A stretch of DNA of 64,000 nt from Chitinophaga niastensis (GTDB lineage Bacteria > Bacteroidota > Bacteroidia > Chitinophagales > Chitinophagaceae). The stretch covers positions 744,001-808,000 of the forward strand of contig NZ_PYAW01000002.1 in assembly GCF_003014755.1 (NCBI RefSeq). Reading direction: 5' to 3'. Made by a program: the position numbers and the translations under genes. The notes below the pieces were generated by a model that was not told where the DNA came from, did not search any database, and saw only the letters and a program-made list of their open reading frames with translations. This document shows positions 8,869 through 16,744 of this stretch, piece by piece; the stretch's first letter is position 1; the number at the start of each line of letters is the position of its first letter.

Positions 8869-9717
8869 ATGAATAATAATCGTCGTTCCTTTCTTCGCAA
8901 TGCCTCACTGGCAACAGGTTTATTGCTTATTCAAAAGCCATTGACAGCTATTGCTTCAGTAGCCGAGAATGCGCGTATGGTTCCCGGCAACAGCAATGCA
9001 TTGCTCATCAGGCATACAAATGACCTGTGTGGGGTATTACGTCAACGGGCATACGAAGGAATGCCTGGCCTGCTGGTAGATGCCGGCAACTTCCTGGATG
9101 ATGCACAAAGTAGGGAGCAGCAGTTGCTGATGGTTAAAGCCATGAATAATGCAGGGTACCAGGTAGCTACTATTGGGAACCGTGAGCTGGCAAAGGGTAC
9201 TGCACACCTGGCTGCCTTAGCAGCACAGATGCAGTTTGCACTCGTGAATTGTAACTACCAGTTTGCAGATGCGGCATTAAAAAAACAGGTACAGACATAT
9301 CATATCGTATATGCGGGACCGTATAAAGTAGGCATCACCGGTGTAGGACCTATGCTGAAAAATGTATCCGGCGTGAAATACTTACCTCCGGTAGAAGCAG
9401 CCAGCCGCGTGGCAAAGCAGCTGAAGGAAGTACACGATTGTGATTTTGTCATCTGCCTTTCCCACTTGGGCTTTGAACAACCTGGAGCTATTGCTGATAA
9501 CCAAACCATGGCAATTGCCTCTTCGCATATTGATTTTGTAATAGGCGGACACCAGGACAAAATGATTACTACCACTATCGTGTACCGCAATACTACAGGC
9601 AATGAAGTATACCTTAGCCAGGCTGGCACCAATGGCATAATGACCGGAGAAATGAAACTGTTGTACAATGATGAAAGACGCTGTGTAGGCATTGAGCCAC
9701 GTAGCATCATGTCGTAA
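8869..9717 (+). CDS. Degenerate metallophosphoesterase / 5'-nucleotidase-fold protein, Tat-exported
   Basis: N-terminal metallophosphoesterase domain of the UshA/5'-nucleotidase type, with a Tat leader (NNRRSFLRN) and no C-terminal nucleotidase domain (282 aa). The fold blocks are recognisable: HTNDLCG (49-55), DAGNFLDD (71-78), GNRE (103-106), SHLG (199-202) and GGHQD (226-230). Of the usual metal ligands, Asp52, Asn104, His199 and His228 remain. Cys54 replaces a His, Asn74 the bridging Asp, Arg105 the catalytic His of GNHE, and Asp230 the final His or Gln. A working two-metal centre is therefore unlikely; it may be a binding protein. It is convergent with the SDR gene and overlaps it by 11 bases. 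Confidence 0.8.
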   Translation: MNNNRRSFLRNASLATGLLLIQKPLTAIASVAENARMVPGNSNALLIRHTNDLCGVLRQRAYEGMPGLLVDAGNFLDDAQSREQQLLMVKAMNNAGYQVATIGNRELAKGTAHLAALAAQMQFALVNCNYQFADAALKKQVQTYHIVYAGPYKVGITGVGPMLKNVSGVKYLPPVEAASRVAKQLKEVHDCDFVICLSHLGFEQPGAIADNQTMAIASSHIDFVIGGHQDKMITTTIVYRNTTGNEVYLSQAGTNGIMTGEMKLLYNDERRCVGIEPRSIMS

Positions 9718-10516
9718 GTACTACTGCTCCTGTTTTTTCTCTTGGTTCATAAATATTGCCGGCAATTCTTTCTACAAAAAATTTCGGGAAAAATTTCGGT
9801 AGCCAGGCATTTAACTTGTTGGTAAAGCCGGGAATGATCTCGGCCTTACCTTTAAAAAGGCCGTCTACCGCAATCCTGGCCACACTTTCAGGCGTCATGT
9901 TGAATTTATTGGCGATGCTGCGTATGTGATCGCCCATACGTGCCCTGTTTACAAAATCAGTATCTGTGCTACCAGGACTCAATGCACTCACCGATACCGT
10001 GGAATGACGTAACTCATGCCGCAGTCCGCGTGTGAACGATAATGCAAATGCTTTGGTAGCTGCATAGATGTTCAGGTAAGGAACGGTTTGATAAGCCGTA
10101 GTACTTGCCAGGTTTAAAAGATATGCTTTCGGGAAACTCCGTAACACCGGAATGTAAGCATAGGATAATCCTACCTGTGCTTTAATATTTACATCAATAA
10201 TGTTGAACTGCTCTGACAGCGTGAGTTGCTCAAATGCGCCATTGAGGCCGTATCCGGCGTTATTAACTACCACTGAAAGTTCGTCATGATATATGCTGCT
10301 CCACGTGGTAACGTTGAGCAGCGCATCTGGTTGCGACAGGTCCTGGTGCAGCGTATGTGCGTGCACGTGATATTGTGCAGCGAGTTGCTCCGCAGTAGCA
10401 GTTAGTGCAGCTGCATCTATATCTACCAGTAATAAATGATAATTTCTTTCCGCCAGTTGCGCAGCTATTGCTTTTCCTATCCCTTTTGCTGCACCGGTTA
10501 CTAATGCGTATGACAT
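9707..10516 (-). CDS. Short-chain dehydrogenase/reductase
   Basis: Classical SDR oxidoreductase on NAD(P)H. Cofactor loop TGAAKGIG (residues 7-14), NNAGYG (85-90) and the catalytic Ser138, Tyr151 and Lys155 (YAATK) are all present. Length (269 aa) is typical. The region after residue 225 resembles SDRs acting on lipid-like or short-chain alcohol substrates, but no specific substrate can be assigned. It lies 13 bases downstream of the PhyH dioxygenase gene and is very likely co-transcribed from the promoter at 11639-11669, so the two may act in one oxidation pathway. Confidence 0.88.
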   Translation of the reverse strand: MSYALVTGAAKGIGKAIAAQLAERNYHLLLVDIDAAALTATAEQLAAQYHVHAHTLHQDLSQPDALLNVTTWSSIYHDELSVVVNNAGYGLNGAFEQLTLSEQFNIIDVNIKAQVGLSYAYIPVLRSFPKAYLLNLASTTAYQTVPYLNIYAATKAFALSFTRGLRHELRHSTVSVSALSPGSTDTDFVNRARMGDHIRSIANKFNMTPESVARIAVDGLFKGKAEIIPGFTNKLNAWLPKFFPKFFVERIAGNIYEPREKTGAVVLTT

Positions 10517-10529
10517 ACTTGTTATTTTT

Positions 10530-11423
10530 TTAGATAGATGAACTGTTAACTTTTGCCAGGCTTCCTTCTTTGCTTTTCACATTTACCCATTGCGGTCTGC
10601 CGCCATAGAGCTGTTGTTTAAGCTGCGCCAGTTTATGATAAAACGGTGTGGGACTATCAGCGGTTTTAGGCTGATAGGCGCCGGTGATAATAGGAATGTA
10701 CATTACTCTTCTGCGGCTTTTTTCACCAGTGTAAGGCGATTGTTGTACGCGATGCCACAAACGACCGTCATGTACCGTAAGATCTCCGGCTTCAATAGCA
10801 AAACCAACTTCTTTTTTATCAGGATTTTTATCAATGAAATATTTTTTTCTGAATAATAATTTTAATAATCCCTGTTCATGCGTGCCGGGTAATACCCGCA
10901 GACCGCCATTATCCAGCGGGCAATCATCCAGGTGAATGCCTACGTTGAGCATAGGGAGAATGCGCGAGCCCAGGAATAGATCACGGGGGCTGTCGGTATG
11001 CCAGCCGAGTTGTTTGAACTGGCTTTCAGCTGCATTCACATAATGATTGATGACCAGGCCATCTTTTTCATTTTCACCAATTCTTCCATTGTAAGGGCCT
11101 AATAGTTTAGTGAGCGACAATAATCTTTTGTCTTTCAGTAACCCGCGCAATACATTGCTGTAATGAGAAGCAAAGGCTATACGTTGTATGAGTGGGCTGC
11201 CATCCACGTCTGTACCGAACTTCAGCGGGATACCATTTATTTTTTGAATACTGTTGCGCAATAATAATTGTTGTACATGTTGTACTTCACTGTGTATAAC
11301 AGACAGTGTTTCTTTATCTAAAAAATTTTTAAACTGGATGATACCATGTTTTTGAAAGTACGCGAGATGTGTATCCGTTACCGCCTCGCCGAGGTGGAAT
11401 ACGGGTTGGTTGTTCGTTTTCAT
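10530..11423 (-). CDS. Phytanoyl-CoA dioxygenase (PhyH) family protein
   Basis: Fe(II)/2-oxoglutarate-dependent oxygenase of the PhyH family. The metal triad is His142-x-Asp144 (WHTDSPRD) and His224 (RLWHRV); an arginine near 237-239 can bind 2-oxoglutarate. NGGLRVLPGTHEQG (172-185) is the usual PhyH core block. PhyH enzymes hydroxylate substrates ranging from acyl-CoAs to small metabolites, so the substrate is open. The gene leads a two-gene unit with an SDR and is preceded by a leader of about 205 bases with a Cys-ending peptide ORF and a C-rich tract, which suggests regulated expression. Confidence 0.87.
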   Translation of the reverse strand: MKTNNQPVFHLGEAVTDTHLAYFQKHGIIQFKNFLDKETLSVIHSEVQHVQQLLLRNSIQKINGIPLKFGTDVDGSPLIQRIAFASHYSNVLRGLLKDKRLLSLTKLLGPYNGRIGENEKDGLVINHYVNAAESQFKQLGWHTDSPRDLFLGSRILPMLNVGIHLDDCPLDNGGLRVLPGTHEQGLLKLLFRKKYFIDKNPDKKEVGFAIEAGDLTVHDGRLWHRVQQSPYTGEKSRRRVMYIPIITGAYQPKTADSPTPFYHKLAQLKQQLYGGRPQWVNVKSKEGSLAKVNSSSI

Positions 11424-11470
11424 GACGATAAACGTTTTGTTGGCAGTGAATAATCAGTTGTTTAAATAGC

Positions 11471-11514
11471 TGTGTAGCGGCAATTGGTGGGGTGACCGCG
11501 GAGGGGAGTGGGTA
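11471..11514 (-). promoter_or_regulatory. C-rich, G-poor leader tract (candidate rut site)
   Basis: On the transcribed strand these 44 bases contain 23 C and only 5 G. The tract begins immediately after the stop codon of the 29-residue leader ORF and ends about 47 bases before the PhyH ATG. C-rich, G-poor, unstructured RNA right behind a terminating ribosome is what Rho loads on. The role is inferred. Confidence 0.4.
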
Positions 11515-11604
11515 TTAACAACAATAACAGGATGCTACGAAAAGATGACCGTTCGTTGATGCATAGTACTGATGCAGGTTTAGATGTTGATGTAAATTTT
11601 TCAT
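11515..11604 (-). CDS. 29-residue Cys-ending leader peptide ORF
   Basis: Short ORF in the 5' leader of the PhyH/SDR unit, reading MKNLHQHLNL at the start, His-rich in the middle, and ending SCYCC before TAA. Its ATG lies about 28 bases after the predicted transcription start of a consensus promoter, and its stop abuts a C-rich tract. Position and the three Cys codons among the last four sense codons suggest a regulatory leader peptide that reads charged tRNA-Cys. A small peptide substrate for the adjacent dioxygenase is an alternative, though nothing else of a peptide-modification cluster is present. No strong Shine-Dalgarno is visible, which is normal for this phylum. Function not demonstrated. 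Confidence 0.5.
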   Translation of the reverse strand: MKNLHQHLNLHQYYASTNGHLFVASCYCC

Positions 11605-11638
11605 GGTGCAGTTTTTATTAGTCTACCATTCTTATAGA

Positions 11639-11669
11639 CAAATATAATCCGTAACTTTTTATTTACAAA
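11639..11669 (-). promoter_or_regulatory. Consensus Bacteroidota promoter for the PhyH/SDR unit
   Basis: On the minus strand TTTG (11666-11669), exactly 19 bases, then TATATTTG (11639-11646): a full match to TTTG-N19-TAnnTTTG. Transcription should start near 11632. Beyond it (11670-11782) I see no further signal. Confidence 0.8.
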
Positions 11670-11782
11670 AAAATAATTTTTGGCGAGATAATAGCGCAGG
11701 AATACCATGCCTGGAAGCAGTGGATTCCGGAGCTTGTCAGGTATGTACTGTTGCGCCATCCGGTTAAGGCAGGGGCTTTGCT

Positions 11783-12376
11783 TTAGGAGTCAGTCAGCAG
11801 CCGTTCGTAGTCGCTGCTGGTATCAATATCAATGGCGCCTTGTGGAAAGTCGAGTGTGGCTACGTGGTGAGGGTGTTGTTGTAATATTATTTTGGCGCCT
11901 TCCTGTCCGCTGAGCAATTGTAAAAGGGGAAAGTATGTTTTGTCGAATAACACCGGTGTACCAATTGTATTATTATAGGAACAGGCCACTATCCCTTTTC
12001 CGGAAGTAGTTTTCAGCGCGTGCATATTTTGCAGCAACGCAGGATTGATAAATGGCTGATCGCAGGTGAGCAGGAAAGCACTACTCACGTGAGGGGCTAT
12101 ACGTAATAATTGTTGCAGACCGGTTTTTATAGATCCTGCCATGCCAACCGGCCAGTTAGGGTTTACCGTTACTGTTACCTCTTCCGTTATAAGCTGCTGA
12201 CTGATTTGCGTAGCATAAGCGCCCAGTACCACTATTACAGGGCTACCGCCTGTTTGTTGTGCAGTATGTACCACATTTTGCAACAGGCTTTTATTTTGGA
12301 ACAGGAGCTGTTGTTTGGGTGTACCCAATCTTTGTGAAGCACCTGCTGCGAGGATAATGATGCCGGTAGTTTTCAT
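11783..12376 (-). CDS. mocA: Molybdenum cofactor cytidylyltransferase (MocA-like)
   Basis: NTP transferase that adds CMP to molybdopterin to give the MCD cofactor used by xanthine-oxidase-family enzymes. The N-terminus has the nucleotide-binding signature LAAGASQRLGTPKQ at residues 9-22. TCDQPFI in the centre is the metal-binding block. I chose the ATG at 12376 (197 aa) because it starts the beta-strand before the signature and overlaps the xdhC stop as TGATG; an in-frame upstream start would add 23 residues inside xdhC. It is the last gene of the pao operon. MocA rather than MobA is inferred mainly from context: its partner enzyme needs MCD. Confidence 0.85.
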   Translation of the reverse strand: MKTTGIIILAAGASQRLGTPKQQLLFQNKSLLQNVVHTAQQTGGSPVIVVLGAYATQISQQLITEEVTVTVNPNWPVGMAGSIKTGLQQLLRIAPHVSSAFLLTCDQPFINPALLQNMHALKTTSGKGIVACSYNNTIGTPVLFDKTYFPLLQLLSGQEGAKIILQQHPHHVATLDFPQGAIDIDTSSDYERLLTDS

Positions 12377-13530
12377 CAGAGATGTTGTTGTAAGATGATT
12401 TGTTGTTCGCGTGGATGGATAGCGGTGGTCTTCTCCCGCAGGCAAGTACCTGTTGTAGCAGACAACACCGACTTTATTTCACTAATGACAGACAAGGCTA
12501 TTTCTTCCGCTGTTTCTGCGCCTATGTCCAGTCCTGCTGGTCCGTGTATGCGTGCCCGTTGTTGCGGGGAGATAGGTATACCGTTGTCCTGTAATTCTTC
12601 CAGCATACGCTGTAATTTTTTAGCAGGCCCCAATACGCCTATGTAAGGTAAGGATAGTGGGAGTAATTGCGACAGCAGTGCGAGGTCATAATTGTAGTTA
12701 TGTGTCATCAGCACTACTGCTGTGTTGTTATCCGTTGTTACCTGTGAAAGCACCTGTGCGGGCTTAGCCACCAATACCCGGGAGGCTTCCGGAAAACGTG
12801 TTGTAGTAGCGTAATTAGGGCGACCATCTACCACAGTGCTTTGCCATCCGAGGAGGTTGGCCAGCTTCACCAGGGGCAGCACATCGTTGCCGGCGCCAGC
12901 AATCAGTAATTGTGGTGCAGGCGGCAGATAAGCTGTTAAGGCGGTGAAATTATTTTGTGCAGCAATATATGTTTTGATAACGGACGTTTGTGTTTGTAAT
13001 GCCTGTTGCGCATCTGCTATGACAGCTGTTTGCAGGGCATCGTCTGTGATGTGGTGCCGGAGTGTTCCGTTAGCGGTCAACAGTAAACAGGTACCGGGTT
13101 GCGGTGCTTTCCTGTTATGTAATGTACACAAAGTAACCAGTACAGCCGGCGCGCGGTTACCGGCTATTTGTTGTAACAGTGCTACCGGGTTATCAGGATC
13201 ATTTGCACCTACCGGTTCCAGCAGGATGTGAATGATACCGTTACAACCTAATCCTACGCCCAGTTTGGCGTCATCGTCATCATTTGTATCATAGGTTACC
13301 AGCATGGGTTGTTGCTGCATTATCACCAGCTGTGCTTTGCGGAGGGCATCACCTTCCAGGCAGCCGCCGCTGATGGCGCCGATGAGTGCACCATTTTCTG
13401 TTACCAGCATGCGGGCACCGGGTTGCCGGTAGGCAGAACCTTCTACATGCACCACTGTTGCCAGCGCAGTTTTAAGACCCTGCCGGCAAGCAGTGTGATA
13501 TGCTTTCACAATATCTTCCAGTTCTTTCAT
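12376..13530 (-). CDS. XdhC/CoxI family maturation factor (PaoD-like)
   Basis: Chaperone that binds the molybdenum cofactor, supports its sulfuration and inserts it into the catalytic subunit. The XdhC/CoxI N-terminal domain includes AISGGCLEGD (about residues 53-62). The C-terminal Rossmann-like XdhC_C domain carries GAGNDVLPLVKLA (about 212-224) and RIHGPAGLDIGAETAEEIA near 330-350. Length (384 aa) is normal. It sits between the catalytic subunit gene (26-base gap) and mocA (one shared base), as in the E. coli paoABCD layout, so it is the likely PaoD equivalent. Confidence 0.9.
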   Translation of the reverse strand: MKELEDIVKAYHTACRQGLKTALATVVHVEGSAYRQPGARMLVTENGALIGAISGGCLEGDALRKAQLVIMQQQPMLVTYDTNDDDDAKLGVGLGCNGIIHILLEPVGANDPDNPVALLQQIAGNRAPAVLVTLCTLHNRKAPQPGTCLLLTANGTLRHHITDDALQTAVIADAQQALQTQTSVIKTYIAAQNNFTALTAYLPPAPQLLIAGAGNDVLPLVKLANLLGWQSTVVDGRPNYATTTRFPEASRVLVAKPAQVLSQVTTDNNTAVVLMTHNYNYDLALLSQLLPLSLPYIGVLGPAKKLQRMLEELQDNGIPISPQQRARIHGPAGLDIGAETAEEIALSVISEIKSVLSATTGTCLREKTTAIHPREQQIILQQHL

Positions 13531-13556
13531 ATCGACTTTTTATTTTCCAGCAGTGA

Positions 13557-15767
13557 TTATATTTCATTTTTTTCCTGCATCACTTTATCCGGTGTAATAG
13601 GCAGGTCGCGTATACGTTTGCCGGTAGCATGAAACACGGCATTGGACACTGCGGCCGCAAAGCCTATCAGCGCTATTTCGCCCATACCTTTGGCGCCCAT
13701 TGGATTGATGTACGGATCTTTTTTATTGATGAACAGTACATCTGTTGGAGGTACATCTGCATTTACAGGTACGTGATAGTCTGCGTAATTGTTATTCACA
13801 AAACGACCAAAGCGATGATCCATGATCGCCTCTTCCGTTAGTGCCATGCCAATGCCACCTACCACGCCACCAATCATTTGGCTGGCGGCAGTTTTGCTGT
13901 TAACGATGGTGCCTGAATCAGCTACACTTACCACATGTTTAATGCTTACCACACCGGTGGCAGGATGTACATGTACTTTAGCAAAGTGTACAGAGAAAGA
14001 GTACATGGAATATTTTTTTCTTTCATCGCCACTCTGAGAAGTAGTGGTAACGAGGAGTTCAGGCAATGATTGCTGATGCAAAACTTCCTGGTAGGAAATT
14101 TTTACCGAACGATCGGATGTCAGCAGGAGTTGTCCATCTTCATAAATAATATCTTCGGGTTTAGCATTTTTAAATGCAGGAAGATGATTGATCGCGAGTT
14201 CTCCCAGTTTTTGCTGTAATGTTTTACATACATCATTCACCACGCTGCCTACTGTAGAAACGGTAGATGAGCCGCCTTGTCTGGGTGCTTCAGGGTAAGC
14301 AGATTCTCCCAGCAGGAATGTTATTTTTGCCGGGTCGATACCGGTGGCATCGGCAGCAATCTGCACCATGGCGGTGGCGGTACCCGGACCAATATCTGCG
14401 GCAGCACTGCGTAATACCAATGATCCATCGGCTTTTAAAATAGCGTTGGCAGTAGCTTTACCGCGATATGCACCAAAGGCGCCGCTACTCATCCCATATC
14501 CTACCAGCATATCATCTTCTTTCATAGCGCGGGGCTCCGGATTACGCTGGAACCAGCCAATCTTTTCCGCGCCCATCTGGTACGCCTCTTTAAGGTATTT
14601 GCTGGAGTAGGGAAGATTTTTTTCAGGATCTGTATCTGCATGATTGCGGATCCGAAATTCCAGCGGATCAATGTGAAGTTTGTAGGCCAGTTCATCCATG
14701 GCCGACTCCAGCGCAAAGGCGCCGGTGGCTTCACCAGGGCCACGCATCCAGACTGGAGTGCTGATATTGAGTGGTACCAACTGGTATTTTGTATTTACAT
14801 TAGGGCAGGCATACATGAATTTACTCATACCTACGATGCCTTCTGTAAAATCTTCATAAGGAGATGTGATCGCCACTGCTTCATGTGTGATGCCGGTGAG
14901 TTTACCATCTATAGTAGCGCCTATGCTTATTTTCTGTGTTGCCTGTGGGCGATATCCTACCAGTGTAAACATCTGTTCCCTGGTAATCACCAGTTTCACC
15001 GGTTTGCGTATTTTTTTGGCGGCCAGTATAGTAGCCACTTCCAGCGGCCATACACGTAGCGCCATACCAAATGCACCACCTACAAAAGGAGCATGCACTG
15101 TAATATTTTGCTCCGGTATCTGGAATAGCTCTTTAAGTGTCTGTTGCACACTTTTTACGCCCTGTGTCTTTGCATAGAGTGTGAGAGTATCCGGCGTATC
15201 CCAATGTGCAACGATGCCTGCCAGTTCCATGGGATTATGTACTTCAATGGGCATGGTGTATTCCGCTTCCAGGGTAACCGGTGCTTTTTTCCAGGCATCT
15301 GCTTCTCCGCGTACATAATCTTTCATGCCATTGTTTTGGAATGCTTTGTCCATGTTGTTGGACATCTCCGTATGGTGCGTTTCCTGGCTGTACAGTACCT
15401 GTACCAGCGAAGCCGCGTGTACAGCGCGTTCGAGGGTATTGGCCACTACAATGGCTACTGGCTGACCGTTAGAATAAATACGGTCATCATTAAATATTTT
15501 TAATCCCTGTTTAGGGTTTTTGTTTTCCTGTTTATAGCCGGGTACCGGCGGTGCATTGAGGTGGGATACAACATCTGCCACACCGGGTGCGCGCAGGGCT
15601 TTAGTGGCATCAATACTTTTTATGTGGCCGTTGGAAATGGGGCTGCATACCAATGCAGCATAGAGTAAGTCTTCCAGCTGATGATCTGCAAAGTATTTAG
15701 CGCCACCGGTTACTTTCAGGCGGCCATCAACGCGGTCCATGGACTGTCCTACTTGTTGCTTTTTCAT
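13557..15767 (-). CDS. paoC: Aldehyde oxidoreductase molybdopterin subunit (PaoC-like)
   Basis: Catalytic subunit of a xanthine-oxidase-family enzyme that hydroxylates aldehydes to acids at a Mo-MCD centre. It starts with the typical DRVDGRLKVTGGAKYFAD block (residues 11-28). Mo-cofactor loops include GGAFGMALR, GPGEATGAFALESA and QGGSSTVSTVGS. The catalytic base is Glu697 in KGMGEIALIG near the C-terminus. Length (736 aa) matches PaoC/YagR rather than the larger fused eukaryotic enzymes. Its ATG overlaps the paoB stop (ATGA), so translation is coupled. It has no signal peptide and is expected to be carried out with the Tat-bearing Fe-S subunit. Confidence 0.9.
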   Translation of the reverse strand: MKKQQVGQSMDRVDGRLKVTGGAKYFADHQLEDLLYAALVCSPISNGHIKSIDATKALRAPGVADVVSHLNAPPVPGYKQENKNPKQGLKIFNDDRIYSNGQPVAIVVANTLERAVHAASLVQVLYSQETHHTEMSNNMDKAFQNNGMKDYVRGEADAWKKAPVTLEAEYTMPIEVHNPMELAGIVAHWDTPDTLTLYAKTQGVKSVQQTLKELFQIPEQNITVHAPFVGGAFGMALRVWPLEVATILAAKKIRKPVKLVITREQMFTLVGYRPQATQKISIGATIDGKLTGITHEAVAITSPYEDFTEGIVGMSKFMYACPNVNTKYQLVPLNISTPVWMRGPGEATGAFALESAMDELAYKLHIDPLEFRIRNHADTDPEKNLPYSSKYLKEAYQMGAEKIGWFQRNPEPRAMKEDDMLVGYGMSSGAFGAYRGKATANAILKADGSLVLRSAAADIGPGTATAMVQIAADATGIDPAKITFLLGESAYPEAPRQGGSSTVSTVGSVVNDVCKTLQQKLGELAINHLPAFKNAKPEDIIYEDGQLLLTSDRSVKISYQEVLHQQSLPELLVTTTSQSGDERKKYSMYSFSVHFAKVHVHPATGVVSIKHVVSVADSGTIVNSKTAASQMIGGVVGGIGMALTEEAIMDHRFGRFVNNNYADYHVPVNADVPPTDVLFINKKDPYINPMGAKGMGEIALIGFAAAVSNAVFHATGKRIRDLPITPDKVMQEKNEI

Positions 15768-16744
15768 ATAGCAGCGGCTTTTTGTAATGCAGTAATAATG
15801 GTGTTATGCGCCATAGGTATTTTGAAAGCATTGTGTTTATATGCTATAGCAGATGTCATTGCAATGTTGGCGGCTACACGAAAATTTTCTGTTGTGGGTG
15901 CTTTTCCTATCAGCGTTTGTTCTGCTTCCCGGAGCCGCCATGGTTTGTGTGCCACCCCGCCCATGGCCAGTCGCGCGCCCCGGATGATATTATTGCTGAT
16001 ATCCAGTGCAGCGGCAACAGATACGAGGGCAAAAGCATAGGAAGCGCGATCACGCACTTTCAGGTAGTATACATTTTTTGTAAATGCATTTGATGGAATT
16101 TCTACTGCTGTGATAATTTCTCCTTTGCCGAGGGTGTTATCAGTTTGTGGTGTGTTGCCCGGCAGGCGGTGAAAGTCGCCAAAAGGAATGCGGCGGTTGC
16201 CTTTGGGGCCTGCTACCAGCACGGTAGCATCCAGGGCAGTTAAGGCCACGCACATATCGCTGGGATGTACCGCAATGCAGTCGCTGCTGGCGCCGAAGAT
16301 AGCATGCATACGGTTGATGCCGCCGATAGCGCCACAGCCGCTGCCGGGTACACGTTTATTGCAGGGCATCGTAGTATCGTAGAAATAGCTGCAACGGGTA
16401 CGTTGCATCATATTACCGCCTACTGTCGCCATATTGCGCAGTTGCTGTGAAGCTCCTGCCAACAGGGCCTGGGAGAGCAGGGGATGATACGTTATTACCA
16501 GTTCATGGGCGGCGAGCTCACTGTTAAGTACGAGTGCGCCGATGTGCAGGATATCTTTATTGAGTTGAATATCTTTTAGGGGTAGCCGGTTGATGTCTAC
16601 CAGCTTTTCCGGTATTACTACGCCGTTTTTCATGAGGTCGAGCAGGTTGGTGCCGCCAGCAATGAATCGTGCGGAAGTGTCTTTGGCAACTGCGTCTATT
16701 GCGGCTTTCAGGTTTGATGGCCGCATGTAGGAAAACTGGTTCAT
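15764..16744 (-). CDS. paoB: Aldehyde oxidoreductase FAD subunit with extra Fe-S site (PaoB-like)
   Basis: FAD-binding subunit of the aldehyde oxidoreductase. FAD loops ARFIAGGTNLLDLM (residues 25-38) and ATVGGNMMQRT (106-116) are clear. An insertion holds Cys118, Cys128, Cys137 and Cys156 (CSYFYD, PCNKRVPGSGC), the pattern of the extra [4Fe-4S] cluster known in E. coli PaoB and absent from most xanthine dehydrogenases. Length 326 aa. ATGA overlaps on both sides tie it to paoA and paoC. The four cysteines are the best evidence that this is a PaoB-type and not a generic CoxM-type subunit. Confidence 0.9.
   Translation of the reverse strand: MNQFSYMRPSNLKAAIDAVAKDTSARFIAGGTNLLDLMKNGVVIPEKLVDINRLPLKDIQLNKDILHIGALVLNSELAAHELVITYHPLLSQALLAGASQQLRNMATVGGNMMQRTRCSYFYDTTMPCNKRVPGSGCGAIGGINRMHAIFGASSDCIAVHPSDMCVALTALDATVLVAGPKGNRRIPFGDFHRLPGNTPQTDNTLGKGEIITAVEIPSNAFTKNVYYLKVRDRASYAFALVSVAAALDISNNIIRGARLAMGGVAHKPWRLREAEQTLIGKAPTTENFRVAANIAMTSAIAYKHNAFKIPMAHNTIITALQKAAAI

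Noticed and set aside
11707-11913. 68-codon plus-strand frame near 11.8 kb
   Set aside because: Mostly overlaps mocA on the other strand and has no recognisable sequence or promoter.
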